Shown piece after piece: positions 53,791-62,642 of a DNA stretch of 64,000 nt. The notes beneath the pieces are model-generated. The model was not told the origin of the DNA and ran no database searches. It saw only the letters and a program-made list of their open reading frames with translations. A program made the translations under genes and the position numbers. Every line of letters starts with the position of its first letter. Positions within the stretch are counted from its first letter, which is position 1. This stretch comes from Alicyclobacillus acidocaldarius subsp. acidocaldarius Tc-4-1 (GTDB lineage: Bacteria > Bacillota > Bacilli > Alicyclobacillales > Alicyclobacillaceae), in assembly GCF_000219875.1 (NCBI RefSeq), contig NC_017167.1:1823572-1887571 (forward strand), in the 5' to 3' direction.

Positions 53791-54156
53791 ATGTATGCAT
53801 TTCCCAAGGTCAAACGGCTGCGAGGGGAACTCAAGCGGAGCGAAGTGCGCAACCAGGTGAAGTATCAGTTGACAACGCGCGAGTTCGTCCAACAGCGAGG
53901 TCGAACGACGTATCGAATCGCGCTCGAACACATCCTCGGCATGGTAGAGTGCTCGGACGCCGAGTACGTGCGCCACGCAAAGCCGCTGTTTGGGAGCGCC
54001 CCTGATGCGTTCGGAAAACCCTACAAAATTGTGACCGTTTTGATGCACCTCGTCACGGAAATGGGTGTGATTGAGCAACATGGCGTGTCATTCTACACGC
54101 GCCTTTCCCCAGCGTTTGCGGCACACATGGAGAGCCTCCTCGCCGAACACGGCTGA
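53791..54156 (+). CDS. Hypothetical protein
   Basis: 121 residues, basic at the N-terminus (FPKVKRLRGELKRSEVRNQVKY), then mixed. No family, signal or membrane segment recognised. AAAGGAGA precedes the ATG. It converges on the small membrane protein at 54164. Confidence 0.7.
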   Translation: MYAFPKVKRLRGELKRSEVRNQVKYQLTTREFVQQRGRTTYRIALEHILGMVECSDAEYVRHAKPLFGSAPDAFGKPYKIVTVLMHLVTEMGVIEQHGVSFYTRLSPAFAAHMESLLAEHG

Positions 54157-54163
54157 GGCCGAG

Positions 54164-54373
54164 TCAGCGATCGTTGGGTCCCCGGCGCCTCTTCCAACTG
54201 GACCAAAAGGTTCTCAGATACCGAACACCCAGAATGGCGGCACAGGCCGCCACCACGCCGTATCCCACCCACCGGATGCCTGAGGCGCCGGTCCAACGCG
54301 CCAAGAAACCTGAAAACTCGTACGCAGCGATGGCGACGCCAGCAAACATCCAGTTTGGATACCGTTCGTTCAT
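54164..54373 (-). CDS. Small membrane protein, 69 residues
   Basis: Two hydrophobic segments (about 8-26 and 34-53) and a basic C-terminus (WSSWKRRRGPNDR). ATG overlaps the stop of the DUF72 gene (ATGA) with GGAGG upstream, so it is translationally coupled to it. Function unknown. Confidence 0.75.
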   Translation of the reverse strand: MNERYPNWMFAGVAIAAYEFSGFLARWTGASGIRWVGYGVVAACAAILGVRYLRTFWSSWKRRRGPNDR

Positions 54374-55251
54374 GACAGGCCTCCATCGTTCTCGTCACCC
54401 CACAGGCGGATCTGATCTCCGCGCTCGAGCCGAGGCCTTGGGCGCCTCGCGAGATGGAGAAGATCCAGCCAATCGAACGCGTTCCATACAGCATCGTTGT
54501 TCGAGTTGTTGTTCATCAGGATGTGAACCTCTCGAACCCGCTCGGCGAGTGCGCGCACGTCCGGAACGATTTCGCGGAGCTCGTCCTGGCTGTATCGATA
54601 ACAGAATCGCTCCTTGGACGAAGTGAGACCCTTTTGGTTCCACGTCTCGCGATTTCGGCCGTGCATGCGGAAAATAGCGAGATCTGGAGTCGTCACGCGG
54701 GGCACGTACGGAACTGACGTACGCCCCGCGTCGGGTTCGTCACAGATGACGTGAACGGCGCCCATGGCCTGGAGCCATTCGAGCGTCCGATGGGTACGTT
54801 CGTCGGTAGCGTACCAACTGCGCTCGCGAAATTCCACCGCCACGCGATGGGGATGCAGGAAATCCACCAGGCGTTCGACGGTCACGCGATGCTGGCGCGT
54901 GGCGTCAAACCACGGGGGAAACTGCAATAAGATGACGCCCAGTTGGCCCCGCTCCTCGACGGGTTTGAGACTCGCCAAAAACGCCTTGCCTACGTCACGG
55001 CGCGCCTCTCTGGACATCACCCGAACGTGAAACGTCAGCGCGCCGGGCGCCTTGACGTGAAAGAGGAAGGAAGGACTCACTTGCTCGAGCCACCGCTCCC
55101 ACACGCGGGCCTCCACGACGCGGTAAAAGGTGCTGTCGATCTCGACGAGATCGAAATACGACGCGTAGTAGGCGAGTCGAAACTCCCGGGGCCAGGTGCG
55201 AGGGTAGAAGTCGTCGTGATCGTGAAAAGCGCACGTTCCGACGCGTATCAT
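54370..55251 (-). CDS. DUF72 family protein (YecE-like)
   Basis: 293 residues, TIM-barrel-like family of unknown function. MIRVGTCAFHDHDDFYP, YYASYFDLVEIDSTFYR, FLFHVKAPGALTF, GVILLQFPPWF, VAVEFRERSWY and the late HILMNNNSNNDAV are the conserved blocks. ATG start; GGGGAGG upstream. Confidence 0.93.
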   Translation of the reverse strand: MIRVGTCAFHDHDDFYPRTWPREFRLAYYASYFDLVEIDSTFYRVVEARVWERWLEQVSPSFLFHVKAPGALTFHVRVMSREARRDVGKAFLASLKPVEERGQLGVILLQFPPWFDATRQHRVTVERLVDFLHPHRVAVEFRERSWYATDERTHRTLEWLQAMGAVHVICDEPDAGRTSVPYVPRVTTPDLAIFRMHGRNRETWNQKGLTSSKERFCYRYSQDELREIVPDVRALAERVREVHILMNNNSNNDAVWNAFDWLDLLHLARRPRPRLERGDQIRLWGDENDGGLS

Positions 55252-55276
55252 CCTGGACCTCCCCGCGGTGCGGACT

Positions 55277-55306
55277 TTGACCCCGTTCTTCGCTCATCGA
55301 TATAAT
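55277..55306 (+). promoter_or_regulatory. Sigma-A promoter of the zinc-ribbon gene
   Basis: TTGACC, 18-nt spacer, perfect TATAAT. Confidence 0.75.
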
Positions 55307-55353
55307 GGTGGACGTGAACGCGATATCTAGGTCTTGGATGGGAGATGAACGAC

Positions 55354-55539
55354 ATGGCGAGCGCTCAACACGCCATCCGCTGTCCGCACTGCGATCATAC
55401 CTGGTTCCGGGAAGAACGCCAAGTCGAGCTCGACTCTAGCGTTGTCATCAAGCCAGGGATGCCCGTTGAAGGCCGCGTCGTGCGCGAGCAGTACGTGTAC
55501 ATCTGTGCGAATTGCAATCAGGTCTTATACCACGAATGA
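55354..55539 (+). CDS. Small zinc-ribbon protein
   Basis: 61 residues. Two CXXC pairs (CPHC near residue 10, CANC near residue 52) would bind one zinc. ATG 55354 has GGGAG 9 nt upstream; the ATG three codons earlier directly follows that sequence and is less likely. Partner unknown; probably a nucleic-acid or protein-binding ribbon. Confidence 0.8.
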   Translation: MASAQHAIRCPHCDHTWFREERQVELDSSVVIKPGMPVEGRVVREQYVYICANCNQVLYHE

Positions 55540-55568
55540 CGCGTTTCACAGCTTGGTCCCGGTATAAA

Positions 55569-55611
55569 GATCCCCATCTCCTCACAGGATAACGAGGAGA
55601 TGGGAGGGATC
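55569..55611 (+). promoter_or_regulatory. Hairpin covering the ribosome binding site of the LCP gene
   Basis: The arm GATCCCCATCTCCTC can pair with GAGGAGATGGGAGGGATC, which contains the GGGAGGG ribosome binding site, with a 3-nt bulge and a 10-nt loop. If transcribed, it would hide the site and limit translation. Confidence 0.5.
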
Positions 55612-55614
55612 GCC

Positions 55615-56649
55615 TTGAAGCGACACGGTCGGCGTTTGGGGTGGGTCGCTGTGGCTGTCGCGGCGTTCGGAGCGTGGCATGCCTGGCCTCGGCTGGAAAG
55701 GCCGCATGCGCATGATCATCCTTCGCGCTCGGCCGAACCGTCCTCCGCCGGTTGGACGGCCGCAGACACAGGCACCACGCGACTTGGGGGGCGCGAAACG
55801 ATTCTCGTCTTAGGCAGCGACAAGCGCCCCGAAGACCCGCGCGGGAATGCCGACGTGCTCCTCGTCGCGAGCCTCGATGACAGCCACCGCCGCATCGAAC
55901 TCCTCTCTATCCCGCGCGACACCCAGGTGGCCTTCCCAGACGGACGGTATCACAAGATCAACGAAGCCCTCGCGAGTGGTGGGCCAGAAGAAACCTGCAT
56001 GCTGGTGGAGCGCTTGATTGGGCTCCCCATCGACCATTACGCCGTCATTCGATTTGATGCACTCGTGCGCATGGTCGACCGCATCGGCGGCCTCGACATC
56101 GACGTGCCGCGCAATATGGACTACCGCACGGGTGACAAGGTGTACGGCGTCATTCACCTGCGGAAAGGCCGGCATCACCTGAGCGGCGAACAGGCGCTTC
56201 AGTTTGTCCGTTACCGGCACGACGCGCTCGGCGACATCGGGCGCACGGAGCGACAACAGGCGTTTCTCATGGCGCTCAAGGACCAGCTCTTTCGCCCACA
56301 GACACTGCCCCGGCTGCCCGAAGTGGCGCTGGACGCGTGGAAGATGATCGACACCGACATGTCCCTTGGTGACATGACGCGGCTTGCGGCCCGCGCGCCG
56401 CAGTACAGGACGTACCGGGCCGTGCACACCACGCTGCCGGGCTCCTTTCACGATCCCGACCCGTCCATTCCAGGGGACTTGAGCTACTGGGTCGTCAATC
56501 CGGCCGAAGCCCGGTATGTCGCCAAACGGTTTTTCGCAGACGGCGAAGTTCCGTCGCGGATCATTCAGGACCCTCGTGAGACGCGCACCTGGCTCCCTCC
56601 AGAGGCACGCGCGGCGCAAACGGCGACCGAACGTGCGAGATCTGGCTGA
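55615..56649 (+). CDS. LytR-CpsA-Psr family protein
   Basis: 344 residues. One N-terminal transmembrane helix (about 8-24), then a linker and the extracellular LCP domain: ILVLGSDKR, ADVLLVASLDD, IELLSIPRDTQV, HKINEALASGG, HYAVIRFDALVRMVDRIGGLDIDVP (in parts), QALQFVRYRHD and RTERQQAF. LCP proteins attach teichoic acids or other glycopolymers to peptidoglycan using the polyprenyl-phosphate-linked substrate. TTG 55615 has GGGAGGG 7-8 nt upstream; the ATG five codons earlier is an alternative. Confidence 0.92.
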   Translation: MKRHGRRLGWVAVAVAAFGAWHAWPRLERPHAHDHPSRSAEPSSAGWTAADTGTTRLGGRETILVLGSDKRPEDPRGNADVLLVASLDDSHRRIELLSIPRDTQVAFPDGRYHKINEALASGGPEETCMLVERLIGLPIDHYAVIRFDALVRMVDRIGGLDIDVPRNMDYRTGDKVYGVIHLRKGRHHLSGEQALQFVRYRHDALGDIGRTERQQAFLMALKDQLFRPQTLPRLPEVALDAWKMIDTDMSLGDMTRLAARAPQYRTYRAVHTTLPGSFHDPDPSIPGDLSYWVVNPAEARYVAKRFFADGEVPSRIIQDPRETRTWLPPEARAAQTATERARSG

Positions 56650-56656
56650 CGCTTGG

Positions 56657-57811
56657 TCACGCGCCTGTTTTGGCACGCATCAGCGAATCCCGCACCGACT
56701 CCCGTGTGACCACAATCGCATCCCCACGGGCCTCACGCTCGATGTTTCGCCACGTCACGCGACTGTTCATCCAATACGACCAGACGGTGGACACTAGGAT
56801 TCCAATGGCCTGCCCGACCGGAACGGGTACGCCCAATTCCTCGCATCCTCGCATCACGAGCGTCGTGATGGCGATCCCGACGAGCGAAATGCCGACAAAC
56901 ACAGGCAGCTTCCATCCCCATCCTCGCCCGGAGGATTCGGATTTCCAGGTGACGCGATCGTTCCAGAAATAGTTATTCAACATGGCCACCAGCGAGGCAG
57001 CAACGGATGCCACGGTGTCCCGCAGGTGAAAGCCGTACCACAGGAGGCTCAGAACCGCCTCGTTCACCACCACGCCCGACAGGCCGATGAAACAGAACAG
57101 GAAGAACCGCCGATCCGGCGGGCTCTGGCTCACCAAGCGCACCAGGTGGCGAAAGTAGTTCCACTGCTCCTTGAGACTCATCTTGGATTCGCCGAAATCG
57201 CGGGCCACGAACTCGTACGCGATCTCGTGCACGCTGCGGTAGCGGCCTTTTACCAGCACCTCAATTAAGATCTTCCATCCAATAGGATTCAGCTCGACAC
57301 CTTCAATCACGTCGCGCCGCAGGCCGAAGAAGCCGCTCGTGCAGTCCGAGATCTTGCGCAGGCGATGGAGAGCGAGCTGCCCAATGACCCTCGCCGTCCA
57401 CGAGATCAACTTCCGCAGTGGGCCCAGCCCGCCGTCTGAGCCCCCTTCCACGAAACGGCTTGGAATCACCACATCGATCCCGGATTCTAAACGCTCGTAG
57501 ATGGCCGGCAACAGCTCCGGCGGATGTTGCAGATCCGCGTCCATCACAATCAGATACCTGCCCTGCGCACGTTCGAATCCACGCACGACCGCGCTCGCGA
57601 GGCCCCGCTCGTGATCGCGGTGGAACACGTGAACGGCGGGATCCTGGGACTCCAGATCTCGAAGGACCGCAACCGTATCATCGCTGCTATCGTCGACAAA
57701 CCAAATTTCGTAGGAAATCCCTAGAGGGGATAAAGCTCGATGAATGCGTTCCACCAGGGGATGGATGTTGTCTCGCTCGTTGTACGTCGGGATCACCAAA
57801 CTGACGTCCAC
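56657..57811 (-). CDS. GT2 polyprenol-phosphate glycosyltransferase fused to GtrA domain
   Basis: 384 residues. The N-terminal ~235 residues are a DPM1-like family 2 glycosyltransferase (SLVIPTYNERDNI, YEIWFVDDSSDDT, YLIVMDADLQHPPE with the DXD-like DADLQH). The C-terminal ~125 residues are a GtrA-like domain with four transmembrane helices (FFLFCFIGLSGVVVNEAVL, NNYFWNDRVTWKS). It should make and perhaps flip a lipid-linked sugar for wall or protein glycosylation. GTG start with GAGGAGG upstream. Convergent with the LCP gene (7-bp gap). Confidence 0.93.
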   Translation of the reverse strand: MDVSLVIPTYNERDNIHPLVERIHRALSPLGISYEIWFVDDSSDDTVAVLRDLESQDPAVHVFHRDHERGLASAVVRGFERAQGRYLIVMDADLQHPPELLPAIYERLESGIDVVIPSRFVEGGSDGGLGPLRKLISWTARVIGQLALHRLRKISDCTSGFFGLRRDVIEGVELNPIGWKILIEVLVKGRYRSVHEIAYEFVARDFGESKMSLKEQWNYFRHLVRLVSQSPPDRRFFLFCFIGLSGVVVNEAVLSLLWYGFHLRDTVASVAASLVAMLNNYFWNDRVTWKSESSGRGWGWKLPVFVGISLVGIAITTLVMRGCEELGVPVPVGQAIGILVSTVWSYWMNSRVTWRNIEREARGDAIVVTRESVRDSLMRAKTGA

Positions 57812-57836
57812 GCCTCAAGCCTCCTCGCGCCAAGGC

Positions 57837-58718
57837 CTACCGTGCCGAGGCTTGGCCCTGTCCATCATCTCGGAACCACGCACACAACGCAGCCATGTCG
57901 AGATCGGCGAGCGGGCCCGAGGATGCGCGTCGCAGGAGATCCCGAGCGAGCCCCGCAATGGGCGTGCGAGCCTGCCAACGCTCGCTGGCTTCCATGAATA
58001 GACGCATGTCCTTCGCCAGATGTTTCACTGGAAATTGCGGCGTGAAATCGCCTGACTCAATCATTCCGCGCTTCCCGCTGTACACGGCAGGCCATACCGA
58101 ACTCGTGGCCAGCACGTCTAGCGCTGTTCGAACGTCGAACCCCGCCCGTTCCGCAAAGGCGAGCGCTTCTCCCAGCGACAGCATGGACATCGCAAGCAAG
58201 TAGTTGACCATGAGCTTCATGGCGGAGGCGTTGCCGACGTTGCCCAGGCGGTGAATGACATGCGCCATCGTCCGTAGATACGGCAGAGCTGCGTCCACGT
58301 TCGCCTCCGTTCCTGCCACCAAGGCTACGAGCTTCCCCTCTTCGGCCGGCTTGGTGGTCCCGAGGACAGGCGACTCCACGTACCCCACGCCGCGCCGTTC
58401 CACTTGGTCCGCCAAACGAATTGAGTCTTCGACCCCGACCGTGCTCATGTTGACGACGATGGCCCCTGGCTCCATCGCATCGATGGCCCCTGACGCGAAT
58501 AACGCCTCTTCCACTGCCGCGGCATCGGAGAGCATGAGAAAGGTTAGCCGGCATCCCTGTGTGGCTTCTCGCGGATCCGACGTGAGCCGCACGTTGGAAG
58601 GCAAATGCTGAATTGATTTTGGCGAACGGTTGTACGCGAGGACCTCTTCGCCCAACGACGCGACCCGCTTGACCATTCGCTCGCCCATTAGCCCAAGGCC
58701 CATCCAGCCAACGGTCAT
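57837..58718 (-). CDS. NAD(P)-dependent beta-hydroxyacid dehydrogenase
   Basis: 293 residues, 6-phosphogluconate dehydrogenase-like family (3-hydroxyisobutyrate, tartronate semialdehyde or succinic semialdehyde reductases). N-terminal VGWMGLGLMGERMVKR, VNMSTVGVEDSIRLAD, ESPVLGTTKPAEEGKL, and the catalytic lysine in GNASAMKLMVNYLL. ATG overlaps the marR stop (ATGA). Substrate not decidable from sequence. Confidence 0.92.
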   Translation of the reverse strand: MTVGWMGLGLMGERMVKRVASLGEEVLAYNRSPKSIQHLPSNVRLTSDPREATQGCRLTFLMLSDAAAVEEALFASGAIDAMEPGAIVVNMSTVGVEDSIRLADQVERRGVGYVESPVLGTTKPAEEGKLVALVAGTEANVDAALPYLRTMAHVIHRLGNVGNASAMKLMVNYLLAMSMLSLGEALAFAERAGFDVRTALDVLATSSVWPAVYSGKRGMIESGDFTPQFPVKHLAKDMRLFMEASERWQARTPIAGLARDLLRRASSGPLADLDMAALCAWFRDDGQGQASAR

Positions 58719-59197
58719 GGTTCACCCTCCTGTCTACCACGTGGACTCGCTGTACATGGATGTTCATCCATGATGGCGACCAATCGCTCGAGAAGTTCGA
58801 GAAACTTCCTCGCGTCCTGCTCTCCCAGCTTGTCCAGGAGTTGCGCGATCTTCACAGCGCGACTTCTCGTCAGCTCTCGGAGATGGGAACGGCCGCGATC
58901 CGTTAGAATCACGTACACGACTCGCCGATCCTCACTTGAACGCACGCGCTCGACGTAGCCCAACCGAACGAGTTCGTCACACACCTGGGTGATGGCACCG
59001 GGGCTCAGACCTGCGATGCGGGCCAAGTCAGACGACTTGGCCTGCGGCACGAGGCTCAAGTGCCGGAGCACAAACGCCTGCGTGTGCGTCAAACCGAATT
59101 TATCCTCGGTGAAGTGCGAGCGCATCCCGCGGAAGAACCGCTCCATAATCGTGTCGAGCCGCTGTGCGATATCCAGGCGATCCCCGTTCACCCACAT
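58715..59197 (-). CDS. MarR-family regulator
   Basis: 160 residues. Winged helix with SSDLARIAGLSPGAITQVCDEL and wing RSSEDRRVVYVILTDRG. ATG 59197 follows GGAGTGA closely; GTG two codons later is possible. Coupled to the dehydrogenase gene, it probably controls that operon; an 8-bp palindrome TTGCGCAA lies 19 bp upstream (59217-59224). Confidence 0.9.
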   Translation of the reverse strand: MWVNGDRLDIAQRLDTIMERFFRGMRSHFTEDKFGLTHTQAFVLRHLSLVPQAKSSDLARIAGLSPGAITQVCDELVRLGYVERVRSSEDRRVVYVILTDRGRSHLRELTRSRAVKIAQLLDKLGEQDARKFLELLERLVAIMDEHPCTASPRGRQEGEP

Positions 59198-59249
59198 TCA
59201 CTCCACGTATGTAGTCTTGCGCAATGGTCCGCCGTTTTCGCATTCTGCT

Positions 59250-59909
59250 TCACTTCGCGTGGCCGTTGCGCCCGACGCGGCGGCGCAACAGAGCCGCAAA
59301 CACGGCGAGCGCCGCGAGCGGAATACATCCCAGAAGGATGTAGATCCAGTTGCCAAACACACCTGCGTAGACCAACGCAACCCCGAGATAATACGGGACC
59401 ATGGCCACGACGGCCGTCCACGTGTACGACCAAAGCGACGTGGCTGGGATCATGCCGGCAACATAGTTGACGAGAAACGCGGGCACCGGAAGCAAGCGGG
59501 CTAGCAACAAGCCCAAACTCCCCCATTCTCGCACCCAATGGTTGACCTGTTCAAACCGCTCGTGGTGCTGGACGCGTTGGAGCATGATGCGCGTAAAATA
59601 GCGGGCGATGAAAATAAGAATGGAACTGATGGTGGATCCAATCCACGCATAGGTCGTTCCCGCGACAACCCCAAACACGCGCAGGAAGATGATCAAAAGC
59701 CCTTCGGACGGGATGGGCGTCAGGCACCAGATGACCATGATTGCGATGGCCCAGATCACGCCCCAGAATCCCCACGACTGAATCCAGTCGGTTAGCCGGT
59801 GATTCCGGTCCAAGTACAGAACCACCACCGCCACCAGGGCGCCCGACAGGATCATCGCAATGGTGCGCCAATCTGTGAGCAGTTGCTTAACAAACCCCGC
59901 CACATCCAC
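59250..59909 (-). CDS. VTT/SNARE-associated (DedA-like, TVP38) membrane protein
   Basis: 219 residues, five to six transmembrane helices. The VTT-domain signature is present as LTPIPSEGLLIIFLRVFGVVAG, FIARYFTRIMLQR, and RLLPVPAFLVNYVAGM. Related proteins translocate lipids or polyprenyl phosphates. GTG 59909 or GTG 59903 may start; the latter has better spacing from GGGGAG. Confidence 0.88.
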   Translation of the reverse strand: MDVAGFVKQLLTDWRTIAMILSGALVAVVVLYLDRNHRLTDWIQSWGFWGVIWAIAIMVIWCLTPIPSEGLLIIFLRVFGVVAGTTYAWIGSTISSILIFIARYFTRIMLQRVQHHERFEQVNHWVREWGSLGLLLARLLPVPAFLVNYVAGMIPATSLWSYTWTAVVAMVPYYLGVALVYAGVFGNWIYILLGCIPLAALAVFAALLRRRVGRNGHAK

Positions 59910-59985
59910 GACTCCCCGCTATCATTCCACTCTCTTTCACAGTATCAGACTGTCGGCAAAGGTTCAAACGCATTCAAAGGGCGAC

Positions 59986-60017
59986 GAGCTGTCTTCGACG
60001 CCCGCCGCCGACAGCTC
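59986..60017 (-). terminator. Hairpin ending the rpiA region
   Basis: 8-bp arms GAGCTGTC/GACAGCTC downstream of the 64-residue gene, followed on the minus strand by GTCGCCCTTTG. Confidence 0.4.
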
Positions 60018-60020
60018 CGT

Positions 60021-60215
60021 TCACCGAGGTTTGATGGGCGAGGTGCGCTTTTGGCCAATGCGCCTTCCATCTTCCGGCGTCGGAGTCAGCGTATGCTCCT
60101 CGAGAGTATCGCGAATCGCCCACTGCTCCAGCGCTTGACGGTCCCCCTCGGCGAGCAGCTTTTCGCCGATGTTGCGCATCGGGGGTCCAGGCTTGCGGTG
60201 TGTCTCCCCTTGCAT
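60021..60215 (-). CDS. Small hydrophilic protein, 64 residues
   Basis: Accepted because GGGAGGG lies 7 nt before the ATG and the gap after rpiA is short. The product is charged and Pro/Arg-rich at both ends (MQGETHRKPGPPMRNIGEKL ... TSPIKPR), with a helix in the middle. No family recognised. Confidence 0.5.
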   Translation of the reverse strand: MQGETHRKPGPPMRNIGEKLLAEGDRQALEQWAIRDTLEEHTLTPTPEDGRRIGQKRTSPIKPR

Positions 60216-60278
60216 GGGCCATCCCTCCCGTGCCCTTACCGTGCCCTGCGCAACGGTTTGTATGCGCTTCGCCCGCGC

Positions 60279-60953
60279 TCAAATCCCTGGCTTCCTGCGC
60301 CACACCACACCTTCGTCCGTGCCAATGGCCACCTCGTTCGCCATGTCGATGAACAGCCCCGACTCCACGACTCCGGTGGTCAACTTGAGACGCCGCGCCA
60401 AATCCGCCGGATTAGCCACTTCATCGAACACCGTGTCCAGGATGTAATTGTGATTGTCCGTGACGAACACTTCCCCGTTTCGCTCGCGCAACGTCCAGCG
60501 TCCGCCGAGTTGTTCAATCCGCCGCGCGGTCGTCTCCCACGCGAAAGGCACGACTTCAATGGGGATGGCGAGCCCTGACAGCGTATCGTACAGCTTGCTG
60601 TCATCCACGACGATGATGAGCTCATCCGAGATCGACGCGACCAACTTTTCGCGCAACAGCGCGCCTCCGCCGCCCTTAATGAGTTGAAGGTCCGGTGTGA
60701 CCGCGTCGGCGCCGTCGATGGTGAGATCCAGGCGAGGACAGTTGCGGAAATCGGTCAAAGGGATTCCCAGCTCTCGGGCTAGCCGCTCCGTCTCACGCGA
60801 CGTGGGGATGGCCACGACGTCGAGCCCTTCCTTGACCCGTCTGCCCACCTCGACAATGGTGTAATACGCGGTCGAACCCGTTCCGAGGCCGACCTTCATC
60901 CCAGGTTGAATTCGCTTTGCGGCTTCTTCACCCGCCATCCTCTTCTTCTCCAT
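60279..60953 (-). CDS. rpiA: Ribose-5-phosphate isomerase A
   Basis: 224 residues. Interconverts ribose-5-phosphate and ribulose-5-phosphate. KVGLGTGSTAYYTIVEVGR (substrate loop), DLTIDGADAVTPD, LIKGGGGALLREK and the FDEVANPADLARRLKLTTGVVESGLF region (in parts) are all conserved. It starts 13 bp after the cardiolipin synthase gene. Confidence 0.97.
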   Translation of the reverse strand: MEKKRMAGEEAAKRIQPGMKVGLGTGSTAYYTIVEVGRRVKEGLDVVAIPTSRETERLARELGIPLTDFRNCPRLDLTIDGADAVTPDLQLIKGGGGALLREKLVASISDELIIVVDDSKLYDTLSGLAIPIEVVPFAWETTARRIEQLGGRWTLRERNGEVFVTDNHNYILDTVFDEVANPADLARRLKLTTGVVESGLFIDMANEVAIGTDEGVVWRRKPGI

Positions 60954-60966
60954 GCTCGACTTCCTT

Positions 60967-62415
60967 TCACAGAATCGGAGACAAAAGCCTTGCGCAGCTC
61001 TCCATGATGCGTTCGGCTCTCGGCCGTGATCGATATTGTTCCAGCGTCAATCTATCACATTTCTCAAGATCGCGCTCGAACAGATCGGCGAGATGCCCAC
61101 TCTTGTCTCGGTCGAAGATGAGCGCATTGACTTCGAAGTTGAGTTTGAAACTGCGAATATCGATGTTCGCTGTGCCGACGGAAGCCAATTCCCGATCCGT
61201 CACCACCATTTTGGCGTGTAGAAAGCCGTCTCGGTATAGGTAACACTGCACGCCCGCCTGAAGCAGATCGCCGAGATAAAATCTCGAGGCCCAAAAAACC
61301 CACAGGTGATCCGGCTTGCCCGGCAACATGACCTTCACGTCGACGCCGGAAAGACTCGCAATTTTCAGCGCCGTCAACAGGCTGTCGTCCGGGACAAAGT
61401 ACGGCGTCTGGATATAGATGCTCTCTTTGGCCGCGTAAATCATTTTGATGTACGCATTCCGGATCTGCTCCCAATCCGTGTCCGGTCCGCTCGCCACCAC
61501 CTGCATGCCGGTCGCGCCGGGGCGCCCGCAAACGCGAGGAAAATAGCGCTCCTCGAATTCCACGGGACGCTTAGATGAGGAATTCCAATCCAACAGGAAG
61601 ATAGACTGCAACTCCAAGATGGCGCTACCTTCGATGCGCAGATGCGTGTCGCGCCAAAAGCCGAACCGCTCGTCCTTGCCCAGGTATTCATCTCCGACGT
61701 TGAAACCGCCAACGTATGCGACGGACCCATCCACCACCGCGATTTTCCGATGGTTGCGATTGTTCATGCGCAGATTCACGTACGGGATGCGGGAAGGAAA
61801 GAAAGCGGCGACTTCTCCGCCTTCACGCACCAGCGGTTCGAAAAACGACTTGGGAGTCCATGCGCAGCCGACGGCGTCGTAAAGGAGGCGAACCTGCACA
61901 CCCTCGCGCGCCTTCTCGGCCAGGAGGCAAACGAGGCGCTTGCCGAGGTCGTCCGGCCGGAAGATATAGTATTCGAGGTGGATGTGATCCTTCGCCTTTC
62001 GAATGTCTTCGAACAGGGCTTCGAACTTGTCCACCCCGCGCACGAAGACATCGACGCGATTATCTTCCGTATAGACCGCGTAAGCCGTCTTGAGATTCAG
62101 CGCGATGAGATCCGCATGGCGCTGTGCGGCCGGTTCCTTGTACAACACATGGCCCGACTCAACCTGCCGGTGCTGGCGCTCCGCGGCGCGCGCCACCCAG
62201 GGCGCATTGCGCAGGCGAAACCGGGCCAACCGGTAGCGGCTGATATGTTGTCCAAACAGCACGTACAAGATGAATCCGCCAACTGGAACAAACAACAAAA
62301 CCATGAGCCACGCCCACGTGACGGCGGCGTTATGCCGCTCTACGAAAATGATCACGCAGGCCGTGACGAGATCGAGTGCAAAAACGAGCAAGTAGGCGAT
62401 GTGCAACCACGGCAT
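60967..62415 (-). CDS. cls: Cardiolipin synthase
   Basis: 482 residues. Joins two phosphatidylglycerols at the membrane. Two N-terminal transmembrane helices are followed by two phospholipase D motifs: NHRKIAVVDGSVAYVGGFN and HAKMVVTDRELASVGTANID. ATG 62415 has GGAGA 6-7 nt upstream and gives the usual length (about 480). Confidence 0.95.
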   Translation of the reverse strand: MPWLHIAYLLVFALDLVTACVIIFVERHNAAVTWAWLMVLLFVPVGGFILYVLFGQHISRYRLARFRLRNAPWVARAAERQHRQVESGHVLYKEPAAQRHADLIALNLKTAYAVYTEDNRVDVFVRGVDKFEALFEDIRKAKDHIHLEYYIFRPDDLGKRLVCLLAEKAREGVQVRLLYDAVGCAWTPKSFFEPLVREGGEVAAFFPSRIPYVNLRMNNRNHRKIAVVDGSVAYVGGFNVGDEYLGKDERFGFWRDTHLRIEGSAILELQSIFLLDWNSSSKRPVEFEERYFPRVCGRPGATGMQVVASGPDTDWEQIRNAYIKMIYAAKESIYIQTPYFVPDDSLLTALKIASLSGVDVKVMLPGKPDHLWVFWASRFYLGDLLQAGVQCYLYRDGFLHAKMVVTDRELASVGTANIDIRSFKLNFEVNALIFDRDKSGHLADLFERDLEKCDRLTLEQYRSRPRAERIMESCARLLSPIL

Positions 62416-62455
62416 GTTGGGTCTCCATTCCGGCATGGCGCCAGGCGCGGGCGCG

Positions 62456-62560
62456 TCACGGCCGCGCCCGCAGCACCGGCCAGACGAGCGGCGCAAACGC
62501 GATACAAAACGCCGCAATGGCCATCCATTTGAGATATGCTTGATCCGCGGGATACGTCAT
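62456..62560 (-). CDS. Very small membrane protein, 34 residues
   Basis: A strong ribosome binding site (GGAGGTG) lies 6 nt before the ATG. The product is one hydrophobic helix (WMAIAAFCIAFAPLVWPVL) with the tail RARP. It ends 40 bp before cls and may belong to its operon. Too short for homology; expression evidence would decide. Confidence 0.45.
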   Translation of the reverse strand: MTYPADQAYLKWMAIAAFCIAFAPLVWPVLRARP

Positions 62561-62642
62561 ATCGGGCACCTCCAACCGCGTCTGTGCTATAGCGTATGCG
62601 CGATCGCCCGTCTCCGACGTTCCCAGAGAGGAGTGAACACCT

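Noticed and set aside
62590-62598. CATACGCTA (minus strand), a perfect sigma-K-type -10, before the 34-residue gene
   Set aside because: No AC at 16-17 nt upstream; a 9-mer with three free positions is expected by chance in a 64-kb window.
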